DNA of 64,000 nt from Chryseobacterium lathyri (GCF_030812195.1 NZ_JAUSSF010000003.1:124001-188000), one strand, 5' to 3'; counted from the stretch's first letter, positions 8,823-17,099 are shown. Notes: a model not told the origin generated them from the letters alone. Numbers and translations are program-made.

Positions 8823-9827
8823 CTAAGCCAGAACCATATTATTCCTTCTGGGAGCCTTGTCACAAAGAACATCTGCAATACTCTTGGAAATCAGATTATC
8901 TTCGGTTAAGTTATCTAACCAGAAAAATTCGCCTGCGGCATTAATCTCGATGAAATAGTACTCGTCTTCGGGAGAAACAATGATGTCTATCGCACCATAA
9001 TCTACATTGTAAACATCTAAAAGCTCCAGAAGTTTTGCCTCAACATCAGAAGGAAGCTCTGTTCTCACCCATTTAGTAAGTAGGTTCACCCCGTCTTTTC
9101 TCCAATCAACTTTTGCATCTTCAGACTGCTGTGAATCTATTTCAAAAGCATATACGTCCTGCCCTACGATGGTAACACGCAATTCTTTTTTCTTCTCTAT
9201 TTTTTTCTGGAACTGCATCGGGCAATATACCAGTGAATCCAGTTCTTCAAGTTTGTCTTCACTTACTACATTGGTAAAAACTACATTTTCTACGCCGTCT
9301 TCATAGATAGCAAAACCGGTCTGCATTTTGGCTATTACATTCTGATGCTTTAGAATGAATTGCCTTGCTTCTTCGGGGTTATTGGTCAGGCAGGTTTCCG
9401 GAATCTTAAGTCCTAGTTTAACAGCAATTTTCAACTGTTCTTCTTTACTGTCCAGCCTTCTGTAAACTCCCGGTTTTCCCAATGCATAAGCATCTACAGA
9501 TTCTATAAATCCAAAAAGTGTGTTACGGATCTCTCCCATTGCGGCACCGTAGAATTTTTTATCCATTTCTTCTTTTACCCCGTTTCCTATGTTATAAGCT
9601 CTCCGGTACCAAACCGCAGCAATATCATCAAGACGGTGTTTTGCCTCTTGGGTTTCAAGGATACTTACCCACTCACCATCCTGAAATACAGTAGACAGTT
9701 TATTTTGTATAGGATACAGATCTACATCGAAGCGAATGACCTCACAGCCGTTTTTCTTTATGTACTCTGCTACTTTATCAATTGAAAAATTATCTTGAGT
9801 ATGCGTAATAATTAGTATTTTATTCAT
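8823..9827 (-). CDS. ATP-grasp graspetide macrocyclase, MvdC/MdnB-like (probable omega-amide ligase)
   Basis: A 334-residue ATP-grasp enzyme of the microviridin/marinostatin maturase group. These enzymes bind a PFFxxFL leader and join side chains of the core peptide. The N-terminus ILIITHTQDNFSIDKVAEYI and the C-terminal Mg-binding strand YYFIEINAAGEFFWLD (the xExNxxGEFFWL form) resemble MdnB/MvdC, the omega-amide (Lys-Asp/Glu) formers, more than the ester formers; this assignment is from memory of the families. It overlaps the preceding ligase gene by four bases. Each precursor has a Lys in TxKYPSD that could be its substrate. Fold and family are firm; bond type is inferred. Confidence 0.85.
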   Translation of the reverse strand: MNKILIITHTQDNFSIDKVAEYIKKNGCEVIRFDVDLYPIQNKLSTVFQDGEWVSILETQEAKHRLDDIAAVWYRRAYNIGNGVKEEMDKKFYGAAMGEIRNTLFGFIESVDAYALGKPGVYRRLDSKEEQLKIAVKLGLKIPETCLTNNPEEARQFILKHQNVIAKMQTGFAIYEDGVENVVFTNVVSEDKLEELDSLVYCPMQFQKKIEKKKELRVTIVGQDVYAFEIDSQQSEDAKVDWRKDGVNLLTKWVRTELPSDVEAKLLELLDVYNVDYGAIDIIVSPEDEYYFIEINAAGEFFWLDNLTEDNLISKSIADVLCDKAPRRNNMVLA

Positions 9828-10777
9828 TGGATATTGATTCTTTTTATAAGGTTATCGGCAATTTTTTCTGCGATGGGAAATCCAAGTTCTTTCTGGAGCA
9901 TTCCCCATTCTCCCTGAGGATTTACTTCAAGGAAATAATATTCTCCGTCTTTTCCTCTAATCATGTCTATGGCTCCGATATAAAGCCCCATTTTTTCCAT
10001 CATGGAAGCAAGACCGGCCCTGACATTTTCCGGCAGTTCATAGGCGGACCATGCATAATTTCCATAAGCTATCCTCCAGTCCGCATTTTCACTATTATTG
10101 ATTTTTCCGGTAAAAAACTCTCCGGCTATGTAAACGATTCTTAATTCATATTCTTTATCAACATAAGGCTGAAAGATCATCGGACAGTAAGTAATATCTG
10201 CAATATGCTCCAGGGTATCTTCTTCAATGATCATGGTTGAGATAAGATTCTCGCCATTCATGGTTTTAGCTGTCAGACTGTGAAGTTTTGCAACCGCTTT
10301 ACCATTGCAGAATTCATGAAAAAAGGCAGTGATCTTTTGTTCATCGTTGGAAAAAATAGTTTTAGGGATGGGCAAATTATTTTCTTTTGCCATTTTCAGC
10401 TGAAGCATTTTGTTTCCATCAATCTTTCTTTCATTTTCATAGGGATTGATCCATGGAATATCTTCCAAAACAGAGATCAGGTTATAACGTAGATTTGCAT
10501 ACGCACTTAGGAATATTTTTTTGTAATCTTCATCCAGTTCTTCAGGAACGGTTATTCCCCAGGCCTTTCTGTGCCACACTGCTTTGATATCTTTGGAGTG
10601 AACGGTATTTCCATACTCATCGGTCAATTCAAATGAATTTTCATCCACGCTGATCTTCTGAAGATGATTCATACGGTCAGAATTCAGTCTGAAATAAGGA
10701 ACATCCTTAGAAGCAAGATATTCAAAAAAGATATCGATATTGTAAAAATCCTTTGAGTGGGTAATGCAGAGAATCAT
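9824..10777 (-). CDS. ATP-grasp graspetide macrocyclase, MvdD/MdnC-like (probable omega-ester ligase)
   Basis: A 317-residue ATP-grasp protein, clearly related to its downstream neighbour but diverged. It starts MILCITHSKDFYNIDIFFEYL and ends with the metal-binding strand YYFLEVNPQGEWGML; the NPQGxW form resembles MdnC/MvdD, which form Thr-Asp/Ser-Glu esters. It probably acts first on the three precursors encoded immediately upstream, closing the TxxxxD mini-cores and the ester rings of the terminal core. A terminator-like hairpin separates it from the precursor genes and so may lower its expression. It overlaps the second ligase gene by four bases (coupled translation). Confidence 0.85.
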   Translation of the reverse strand: MILCITHSKDFYNIDIFFEYLASKDVPYFRLNSDRMNHLQKISVDENSFELTDEYGNTVHSKDIKAVWHRKAWGITVPEELDEDYKKIFLSAYANLRYNLISVLEDIPWINPYENERKIDGNKMLQLKMAKENNLPIPKTIFSNDEQKITAFFHEFCNGKAVAKLHSLTAKTMNGENLISTMIIEEDTLEHIADITYCPMIFQPYVDKEYELRIVYIAGEFFTGKINNSENADWRIAYGNYAWSAYELPENVRAGLASMMEKMGLYIGAIDMIRGKDGEYYFLEVNPQGEWGMLQKELGFPIAEKIADNLIKRINIQ

Positions 10778-10798
10778 TTGCCGGTTTTTATTAAAAAA

Positions 10799-10820
10799 GG
10801 AAACTTAGTGGTAAGTTTCC
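10799..10820 (-). terminator. Terminator/attenuator hairpin between precursor and ligase genes
   Basis: Nine-base perfect stem GGAAACTTA / TAAGTTTCC with loop CCAC on the minus strand, followed at once by six T. It lies 38 bases after the last precursor stop and 21 bases before the first ligase ATG, inside what looks like one transcription unit. Partial termination here would give abundant precursor mRNA and little ligase mRNA. Confidence 0.75.
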
Positions 10821-10858
10821 TTTGAAAGATTGTATAATACGATTATTTCTTTAAAGTA

Positions 10859-11086
10859 TTAGTCTAATGGTACTGTTGGGGCATCGTCATCTCCGTCAGA
10901 TGGATACTTCATTGTATGCATCAGATCATCTTGAGGGGAAGTTACTGTATCAATTGATGGTTTTGTGATCACATCTCTTTCAGGAATAGTAACCTCACCA
11001 CCTCCTTTCACTGTTTCAGGATCTTTAAGCTGCTTTTCTAAAAATGACGCAAAAAATGGTTTCTTTTGTGAATTTTTGTCTTTCAT
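10859..11086 (-). CDS. Multicore graspetide (microviridin-family) precursor, copy nearest the ligases
   Basis: 75-residue precursor peptide. The leader carries PFFASFLEKQ at residues 10-19, the recognition helix of microviridin precursors (PFFARFL in cyanobacteria). A GGG at 28-30 separates leader from core. The core holds three six-residue TxPxxD units starting at Thr33, Thr41 and Thr49, exactly eight residues apart, then a microviridin-type segment TMKYPSDGDDD at 58-68. The Thr-Asp pairs are expected to be joined by omega-esters, and Lys60 to an acidic residue by an omega-amide. A short TVPLD tail follows. Likely a protease inhibitor, by analogy with microviridins. Confidence 0.85.
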   Translation of the reverse strand: MKDKNSQKKPFFASFLEKQLKDPETVKGGGEVTIPERDVITKPSIDTVTSPQDDLMHTMKYPSDGDDDAPTVPLD

Positions 11087-11141
11087 AATAATTTAGTTTT
11101 TGGTTAAGATATGCTTGTAATTTCTTATTCTATAGAGAAAT

Positions 11142-11378
11142 TTAAACAACGTCATCATCACCGTCAGAAGGATACTTCATGGTAACCAAAAGATCCTTAC
11201 TTGGAAGTGTCACATGATCAAAAATCTGCGCTGTAACATTATCAACCGAAGGTGCTGTAGCGATATCATTATCAGTGTTTGTAATAATTCCGCCTCCCTG
11301 GATGGTTTCCGGATCTTTGATCTGCTTTTCCAGGAATGAAGCAAAAAAAGGCTTCTTTTTTGAATTCTCGTCTTTCAT
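11142..11378 (-). CDS. Multicore graspetide (microviridin-family) precursor, middle copy
   Basis: 78-residue paralogue with the same leader (PFFASFLEKQ, residues 10-19) and GGG at 28-30. Its core has four TxxxxD hexamers beginning at Thr33, Thr41, Thr49 and Thr57, a strict eight-residue period, and ends with TMKYPSDGDDD at 66-76. Bases in the x positions differ between units while Thr and Asp are invariant, as expected if the rings are selected and the ring contents vary. Lies 55 bases upstream of the previous copy on the same strand. Confidence 0.85.
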   Translation of the reverse strand: MKDENSKKKPFFASFLEKQIKDPETIQGGGIITNTDNDIATAPSVDNVTAQIFDHVTLPSKDLLVTMKYPSDGDDDVV

Positions 11379-11414
11379 GGTAATTGAGTAGATTATGTTA
11401 TTTTGTAATGCTGA

Positions 11415-11660
11415 TTATAGTGCATCCAGATCTCCGCTCTCGTCGCTGTCGGAAGGATACTTCAGTGTTACCAACTGATCTTTTAGCTGCGATGTTGCAT
11501 TATCAAGAAAAGGTGAAGTCGTGACAGTGTCTCTCGTGGGCACAGTAAGTATATCAGTAGTGGGTGTCGTAATTCCACCTCCCTGAATGGCTTCAGGATC
11601 ATTGATTTGTTTCTCTAAAAATGAAGCAAAGAATGGTTTTTTTGAGTTTTTCTTTTCCAT
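11415..11660 (-). CDS. Multicore graspetide (microviridin-family) precursor, promoter-proximal copy
   Basis: 81-residue paralogue. Leader PFFASFLEKQ at residues 9-18, GGG at 27-29, then TxxxxD units at Thr31, Thr39, Thr48 and Thr56 and a terminal TLKYPSDSDES at 65-75 followed by a short acidic tail. The unit spacing is eight or nine residues. The terminal core differs from the other two copies (Leu for Met, SDES for GDDD), so the mature products should differ. A -7-like box TACTTTAG (complement 11688-11695, one mismatch) lies about 28 bases before the ATG and probably starts the cluster transcript. Confidence 0.85.
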   Translation of the reverse strand: MEKKNSKKPFFASFLEKQINDPEAIQGGGITTPTTDILTVPTRDTVTTSPFLDNATSQLKDQLVTLKYPSDSDESGDLDAL

Positions 11661-11774
11661 AAGTTATTATATTTAGTTTTATGAAAACTAAAGTACAAAA
11701 AATTTCAATACATGGGGATATATCGATCTATTTTAAGAAAATTTTAACTAAACCAATAAAAAGACAGAATTAAA

Positions 11775-12554
11775 TCAACCCAAACTTAAAAATTCTTTAA
11801 CAACTTTCGCAAAATCAACTGGGTTTTCGGCCTGAACCCAATGTCCGGCATTTTTTACTGTAACAATTTTCGCTTTTGGAAACTGCTGTTTGATCCCATA
11901 TTCATCCTGAGGAAGGATATAATTTGATTTTTCGCCTGCAATAAATAAAGAGTCACCTTCGAAAACTCCAAATTTTACAGCATTAGAAACGAATTCGTTA
12001 TATTTTTCAGATAAAGTCTTAAGATTGAATCTCCAGTTCAGCTTTTTATTGTCGTCCCAGTATAGATTTTTTGCCAAGAACTGGATTGTTGACTTTTCAG
12101 GAATATATTGGCTTAATACAGCTTCTACATCGCCACGCGAGGCAACTGTATTGAAATCTACCGTCTCAAGGGCTTTAATAATTCCCTGATGATGTGGAGG
12201 ATAAGCTTTTGGTGAAATATCCACTACAATCAGCTTTTCTACTCTTTCGGGATACTTTAAAGCAAACTGCATCACTGCCTTTCCACCCAGAGAATGTCCC
12301 AAAACATGGGCTTTCTGGATACCGTAATGATCCATATAACGGGCAATATCATCTGCCAGATCATCATGCGACATGCTTTCGGAATGAAAGCTTCTCCCGT
12401 GATTTCTAAGATCGATCAGGTGTACGGGAAGGTATTCTCCTAAGTCTTTTCCAAAACTTCCCCAGTTGTCGAGCATTCCAAAAAGTCCGTGAAATACAAG
12501 AAGCGGCGTAACCGTAAGATTTTCGCCAAATATTTTTGAATTTAAGATTTCCAT
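11775..12554 (-). CDS. Alpha/beta hydrolase (YbfF-like)
   Basis: A 259-residue alpha/beta-hydrolase. HGLFGMLDNW near residue 22 supplies the oxyanion-hole region, GHSLGG at 86-91 the nucleophile elbow with Ser88, and the C-terminal NAGHWVQAENP the catalytic His. DLRNHGRS near residue 49 is typical of the YbfF esterase group. No signal peptide, so cytoplasmic. It is upstream of the graspetide precursor genes on the same strand, but a separate promoter-like box lies between them, so I do not include it in that cluster. Substrate unknown. Confidence 0.85.
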   Translation of the reverse strand: MEILNSKIFGENLTVTPLLVFHGLFGMLDNWGSFGKDLGEYLPVHLIDLRNHGRSFHSESMSHDDLADDIARYMDHYGIQKAHVLGHSLGGKAVMQFALKYPERVEKLIVVDISPKAYPPHHQGIIKALETVDFNTVASRGDVEAVLSQYIPEKSTIQFLAKNLYWDDNKKLNWRFNLKTLSEKYNEFVSNAVKFGVFEGDSLFIAGEKSNYILPQDEYGIKQQFPKAKIVTVKNAGHWVQAENPVDFAKVVKEFLSLG

Positions 12555-12556
12555 TT

Positions 12557-12660
12557 TTTAGAGTTAGAGGTTAGATGTTAGAAGCTAGAAATTAGAGATT
12601 GGGGTTAATATTTAAAGTTCGTCTTTAACACTAACTTCTAAACCCAAATTTCTAATTTCT
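12557..12660. repeat. Degenerate octamer repeat tract (TTAGAnnT type)
   Basis: The gap between the hydrolase and pdxJ contains repeated variants of TTAGAGGT, TTAGAAGC, TTAGAGAT and, further on, their complements (CTAACTTCTAA, TTTCTAATTTCTTC). The two halves could pair. The same motif recurs at 13384-13514 and as perfect tandem copies at 25817-25854. Confidence 0.6.
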
Positions 12661-12663
12661 TCT

Positions 12664-13383
12664 TTACCATTTTGCCAGTCTCTTCAGATAAGCCTGAACT
12701 GTATTTTCAAGTCCCATATAAAGGGCTTCAGAAACCAAAGCATGTCCGATTGAAACTTCAAGAAGATTAGGAATATGGTCGGCAAAGTATTTTAAATTTT
12801 CCAGGCTCAAATCGTGACCCGCATTGATTCCCAAACCGAATTCTGTAGCAGCAACCGCTGTATCATAATAAGGTTTTATAGCCTGTTCTTTATTGGTAAG
12901 ATAGTTTTTTGCATAGGCTTCAGTGTAGAGCTCAATTCTGTCAGCTCCTGTTTTTGCAGCATGTTCTACCAGCTCAGGAAGAGGATCAAGAAAAACAGAG
13001 GTACGGATTCCTGCATTTTTAAACTCTGCAATAATTTCGGTCAGAAAGCCTAAATGCTTTTTTGTGTCCCACCCGGCGTTGGATGTAATGGCATCATCTG
13101 CATCAGGAACCAGAGTTACCTGCTCGGGTTTTACTTCCAGAACCATATCAATAAAAGAGCGGTGCGGGTTTCCTTCAATATTGAATTCAGTCGTAACCAG
13201 CGGCTTAAGATCATATACGTCTTTTCTTGTAATGTGTCTTTCATCAGGCCTCGGGTGGATGGTAATTCCCTGTCCTCCAAATTCCTGGATTTTTATGGCA
13301 GCTTCTGTTACGCTTGGTGTTTCACCTCCTCTGGCATTTCTTAATGTCGCAATTTTATTAATGTTTACGCTTAGTTTTGTCAT
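12664..13383 (-). CDS. pdxJ: Pyridoxine 5'-phosphate synthase
   Basis: A 239-residue TIM-barrel enzyme that condenses 1-deoxyxylulose 5-phosphate and 3-amino-2-oxopropyl phosphate into pyridoxine 5'-phosphate (DXP-dependent vitamin B6 pathway). Family motifs are present in order: LSVNINKIATLRNARGG at the N-terminus, GITIHPRPDERHI, FNIEGNP, QVTLVPD and GINAGHDLSLENL near residue 190. Length fits the family. Flanked on both sides by octamer-repeat intergenic tracts; no operon partner is evident. Confidence 0.95.
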   Translation of the reverse strand: MTKLSVNINKIATLRNARGGETPSVTEAAIKIQEFGGQGITIHPRPDERHITRKDVYDLKPLVTTEFNIEGNPHRSFIDMVLEVKPEQVTLVPDADDAITSNAGWDTKKHLGFLTEIIAEFKNAGIRTSVFLDPLPELVEHAAKTGADRIELYTEAYAKNYLTNKEQAIKPYYDTAVAATEFGLGINAGHDLSLENLKYFADHIPNLLEVSIGHALVSEALYMGLENTVQAYLKRLAKW

Positions 13384-13514
13384 TTCTTTATTTAGATGTT
13401 ATTTTCTTAAGAAATTAGATATTAGAGGTTACTTCTTCTATATCTCTAAAGCCAGATAAAAGTAAACGGTCGAATTCCACTAACTTCTAATCTCTAGCTT
13501 CTAACTTCTCTATT
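13384..13514. repeat. Second octamer repeat tract
   Basis: Between pdxJ and the MscS gene. Contains AAATTAGATATTAGAGGTTA on one side and CTAACTTCTAATCTCTAGCTTCTAACTTCTC on the other in two blocks of about 30 bases, again arranged so the halves are roughly complementary. Confidence 0.55.
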
Positions 13515-14783
13515 TTATACCTTTACACTTATCTGCATCACCTGAAGATCAAATTCTTTAGAAGCCACCAGAAGATGATCGAAAATATCAGCCTGGATCT
13601 GCTCAAAGTGCTCCCATTTGGAATCATTTGCAAAACAATATACCTCAAGAGGAAGTCCCTGTGGTGTAATATCCAGCTGGCGGACCATTTTAGCTCCTTT
13701 TTGATCTATATCCGGATCATTCTCTATATATTTTTGGGCATAATATCTGAAAACTCCAATATTGGTAAGCTGTCTTCCATTGATCGTTTTATCATTATGT
13801 TCCAGATCCTGCTTTTCTTTTTCAATTTCCAGTGTTTTTTCTTTCAGATAATCTGAGATCAGGTTGATTTCTTTTAAGCGTTCAATATCTTCTTCATTCA
13901 AAAATTTAAAAGAATTGATGTTAAAATAAATTGACTTCTTAATTCTTCTTGTATTGGATTCGGACATCACCTGAAGGTTTCTGATCTCTGTAGTCAAAAG
14001 GTCATATGTCGGAATTGTAGAAACGGTTTTATCAAAATTCATGATCTTCGTTGTCAGAAGACTGATATCTATAATATTTCCCTCCATACTGTACTTCGGA
14101 ATGCTTACCCAGTCTCCTACCTTAAGGTTTTTGGAAGTAGCAACGTGTATCCCGGTTACAAAACCTAAAATGGTATCTCTGAAAACCAGTACCAGTACAG
14201 CCGTAATAGCTCCTAAACTCCCGACAATAGTGGTTCCTTTAATTCCAAACATGACGCATACTCCCAATACGGAAAATATGAAAATTCCTAAGATCTTTAC
14301 GGTTTCTGAAATAGCATTCAGCGCCATGATTTTATAAAAATCCTGCTTTATGGTAAAATAATTCCTGAAACCTGTTAATGACCTGTAAAGCATACCGGCA
14401 AGGATAAGTACAAGCCCCAAATTGATAGACCTGTTTATAAAAATATTTGTTTTAGGAAGTGCCGTTGCCGGAAATATAGAAGGATGTATTCCTCCTACCA
14501 CCAAAAGCGCCGCAAAATGAGCCACAGAATTGGAAATCTTGGACTGATAAATAGATCTGATAACAGGATATTTTTCATCATTCCGGAAAAATCTGAAAAT
14601 AAAGTTGATCGCAAATTTAAAAACAAAATCTACCACTAAAAATACGGCACACAAAAGCGCCAGCTTGATAATTATATGAACAATCCAATCCATTCCGCCA
14701 GGCGTTACCTGACTGATATAGATATAAAGCTGGTCACTTATTTCCTGTAAAAAATTCTTAGTGTCTTGTATTTCGTCTTTCAT
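13515..14783 (-). CDS. Mechanosensitive ion channel, MscS family
   Basis: A 422-residue inner-membrane protein. I choose the ATG at 14783 (MKDEIQDTK); the frame extends 15 codons upstream without a better start. About five hydrophobic helices precede the conserved pore helix and beta-domain (GSLGAITAVLVLVFRDTILGFVTGI, then VGDWVSI near residue 230), the hallmark of MscS channels. The C-terminal third is soluble and resembles YbdG/MscM-type members, which open under hypo-osmotic stress. Divergent from the DUF456 gene. Confidence 0.88.
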   Translation of the reverse strand: MKDEIQDTKNFLQEISDQLYIYISQVTPGGMDWIVHIIIKLALLCAVFLVVDFVFKFAINFIFRFFRNDEKYPVIRSIYQSKISNSVAHFAALLVVGGIHPSIFPATALPKTNIFINRSINLGLVLILAGMLYRSLTGFRNYFTIKQDFYKIMALNAISETVKILGIFIFSVLGVCVMFGIKGTTIVGSLGAITAVLVLVFRDTILGFVTGIHVATSKNLKVGDWVSIPKYSMEGNIIDISLLTTKIMNFDKTVSTIPTYDLLTTEIRNLQVMSESNTRRIKKSIYFNINSFKFLNEEDIERLKEINLISDYLKEKTLEIEKEKQDLEHNDKTINGRQLTNIGVFRYYAQKYIENDPDIDQKGAKMVRQLDITPQGLPLEVYCFANDSKWEHFEQIQADIFDHLLVASKEFDLQVMQISVKV

Positions 14784-14904
14784 TACGGCAAATTTATAAA
14801 TTAAGAATGATGATCTTACTATTGACAATCAATTTTCATCCCAAATATGAAAAAGGTTCCTGCAAATCTTCTTTTTTCCTATCTTGCATTGATAATTTAA
14901 AAGA

Positions 14905-15396
14905 ATGGATACAACCCTAATTAATATTCTCTGTCTTATTTTATTGGTTCTCGGAATACTGGGAACTTTCCTGCCCGTACTTCCGGGACTTGTGCTAAGC
15001 ATCTGCGGGCTTTTAATTTATAAATTCGGGACGGATGCTGATCTGCCAATGATCTATATCTGGGCATTTGGGATCCTCACAGCAATTTCTGTAGTTTTGA
15101 GCTATGTAATTCCTGCAAAGACCAACAGGAAATATGGAGGAACCCGCTGGGGAAGCATCGGATCCATCATCGGAACCATTGTAGGAATTTTCATTCCTAT
15201 TCCCTTAGGATTTCTGATAGGAATGTTTGCAGGGGTATTTATCGGGGAGCTTCTTCATGACAGTAAGGATATGAATAAGGCGTTACAGTCTACTAAAGGC
15301 GCCTTTATCGGCTTCATTTACGGAACAGGTTTTAGTCTTGTGGTAGGTGTGGCAATGTTTTTGGTAGTAGTTCTAGATATGCTTGATATTATTTAA
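14905..15396 (+). CDS. DUF456 family membrane protein
   Basis: A 163-residue protein with four to five hydrophobic segments and glycine-rich turns (FLPVLPGLVLSICGLLIY, GSIGSIIGTIVGIFIPIPLG, GAFIGFIYGTGFSL). This pattern is that of DUF456, a bacterial membrane family of unknown function with glycine-zipper-like helices. It is 12 bases ahead of a lipoprotein gene on the same strand, probably co-transcribed. No catalytic motif is visible. Confidence 0.8.
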   Translation: MDTTLINILCLILLVLGILGTFLPVLPGLVLSICGLLIYKFGTDADLPMIYIWAFGILTAISVVLSYVIPAKTNRKYGGTRWGSIGSIIGTIVGIFIPIPLGFLIGMFAGVFIGELLHDSKDMNKALQSTKGAFIGFIYGTGFSLVVGVAMFLVVVLDMLDII

Positions 15397-15408
15397 AAAA
15401 AAGAAAAT

Positions 15409-15918
15409 ATGTTCCATAAAGCCATCATACTCAGCCTGGGACTGCTCACTTTAGCAGGATGCAATGCCCAAAAGAAAACAAAAACTCCGGAATCAACTGC
15501 CGGAACCTCCTCTCCTATGAATGAAACCAAAAATTCAGCACAAAAAGGAGGCGTCATTTATTTTAATCAGGGAGAAAATAAATTCCTTAAAGAATATGAA
15601 ATGAATGTGACCTTCAAAGGTATTTCTCAAGACAGCCGCTGTCCTGAAGGAGTTGTATGTGTTTGGGCAGGAGTTGCCGTAGCACAGGTAGAAGTAATGG
15701 GAACCTACACCCGGCCTACCATCTTAAATCTTGCCACTTCTGACCATGGAGGACGAGATTATCACAAATCTGCAGAATTCAACGGATATATCATTTCACT
15801 GGAAGAATTAACTCCTTCTCGGAAAGCGGAACCCGGAGGAAAAGATCTGGATGGAAAATACAGAATCGGAATCAAAATTACAAAATCTGACGGGTCATTA
15901 AATCCTACCACGAAATAG
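15409..15918 (+). CDS. Putative lipoprotein of unknown function
   Basis: A 169-residue protein with an N-terminal lipoprotein signal (hydrophobic core then LTLAGC; Cys at residue 18) followed by a Thr/Ser/Lys-rich linker. The folded part contains DSRCPEGVVCVWAGVAVAQV near residue 75, a two-cysteine motif seen in many small bacterial lipoproteins of undetermined role. The 3' end overlaps the 3' end of ung by 14 bases (convergent genes). Cell-envelope location is inferred from the signal; I do not assign a function. Confidence 0.75.
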   Translation: MFHKAIILSLGLLTLAGCNAQKKTKTPESTAGTSSPMNETKNSAQKGGVIYFNQGENKFLKEYEMNVTFKGISQDSRCPEGVVCVWAGVAVAQVEVMGTYTRPTILNLATSDHGGRDYHKSAEFNGYIISLEELTPSRKAEPGGKDLDGKYRIGIKITKSDGSLNPTTK

Positions 15919-16546
15919 GCTTCTTCCCTTTTGAAACCAGATATTCATTGATCTTTGAGAAGGGTTTGCTTCCGTAAAAACCTCTATGTACAGAAAACGG
16001 TGACGGATGCGCCGATTTTAGAATAAAATGCTTAGCCGGATCAATGAGTTCGGCTTTTTTCTGTGCAAAAGCTCCCCATAGAACAAAAACTACATTTTCT
16101 TTTTTATCTGAAATTTCCTTGATGATAAAGTCTGTAAATTTTTCCCAGCCTAAATCTTTGTGAGAGTTCGGTGAATGAGCACGAACCGTTAAAGTGGCGT
16201 TCAATAATAAAACGCCCTGTTTTCCCCAGTCATCGAGTTCCTTTGATGTTCTTATAACTCCCAGGTCATCCTTCAGTTCCGTGAAGATATTTTTAAGGGA
16301 CGGCGGTGCCGCTACCTGCTCCGAAACGGAAAAACACAAACCATTAGCCTGATAATCATTATGATAAGGATCCTGCCCGATGATCACCACTTTTACCTCT
16401 TCAAAAGGTGTAATTTCCAGTGCTCTGAATATTTGGTTTTTAGGAGGAAATACTTTGGTCTTTGCATATTCCTCCTTTACTTTTCCCCAAAGGCTGGTAA
16501 AATACTCTGTGTTTTTTATCGGGGCTAAAACTTCTGTCCAGGTCAT
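15905..16546 (-). CDS. ung: Uracil-DNA glycosylase, family 1
   Basis: A 213-residue base-excision repair enzyme that removes uracil from DNA. The water-activating loop GQDPYH has its Asp at residue 59, followed by the uracil-binding GLCFSV, then LLLNATLTVRAHSPNSH and the DNA-intercalation loop HPSPFSVHRGF near residue 180. Length and motif order match family 1 UDG. Convergent with the lipoprotein gene, overlapping it by 14 bases. Confidence 0.96.
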   Translation of the reverse strand: MTWTEVLAPIKNTEYFTSLWGKVKEEYAKTKVFPPKNQIFRALEITPFEEVKVVIIGQDPYHNDYQANGLCFSVSEQVAAPPSLKNIFTELKDDLGVIRTSKELDDWGKQGVLLLNATLTVRAHSPNSHKDLGWEKFTDFIIKEISDKKENVVFVLWGAFAQKKAELIDPAKHFILKSAHPSPFSVHRGFYGSKPFSKINEYLVSKGKKPISW

Positions 16547-16589
16547 GGCTTGAATTTGAAAATATGTTAATTTGATAATTAATTTAAAG

Positions 16590-17099
16590 CTAAATATTCT
16601 TTTTTAAACGGAAAACAATATTGTCAGGAAAACCGTCATCTGTTCTTCCCTCTTCCAAAACAAAATTATGTTTTAAAAGAAGACTTTTTGAGTTTTCGTT
16701 GAGCTTACTGGTAAAAGCTAAAATTTCCTGTAAATGTAATTCATTAAATCCGTAATCTAAAACAGCTTTTAAGGCTTCAGACATAATTCCTTTTCTATGA
16801 TAGTCAGGTAATAATTCATAGCCGACTTCAGCCGTTTTTCTGTCTTCTGAAAAATTCCAGAGACAGATGGTTCCGATAAGATTCGACTGATTTTTACAAG
16901 TGATTCCCAAATAAACAGTCTGATTATTTTGAGTTCTTTCTTTGATGGTTAAAATAAATTGAAGCGCATCGTAATTGTTTTTTGGTGAATTTCTCTGCAC
17001 AAATTGATTAATTACCTCGTTACTTCGAATCCGCAAAATATCTTCAGTATGGCTTTCGCTGATTTCTTTTAATAGTAATCTTTCGGTTTCCAGTTTCAT
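16590..17099 (-). CDS. GNAT family N-acetyltransferase (RimJ/RimL-like)
   Basis: A 169-residue acetyltransferase of the Acetyltransf_3 type: it opens LETERLLLKEISESH, has GTICLWN and AEVGYELLPDYHRKGIMSEAL (motif A, acetyl-CoA pyrophosphate loop HRKGIM), and ends with LLKHNFVLEEGRTDDG. Such enzymes acetylate ribosomal protein N-termini or small amines; the substrate here is unknown. It lies 43 bases upstream of ung on the same strand and divergent from mutS2. Confidence 0.85.
   Translation of the reverse strand: MKLETERLLLKEISESHTEDILRIRSNEVINQFVQRNSPKNNYDALQFILTIKERTQNNQTVYLGITCKNQSNLIGTICLWNFSEDRKTAEVGYELLPDYHRKGIMSEALKAVLDYGFNELHLQEILAFTSKLNENSKSLLLKHNFVLEEGRTDDGFPDNIVFRLKKNI

Noticed and set aside
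11775-12554. Alpha/beta hydrolase as a leader peptidase of the graspetide cluster
   Set aside because: It belongs to the YbfF esterase group and a separate promoter-like box lies between it and the precursors.
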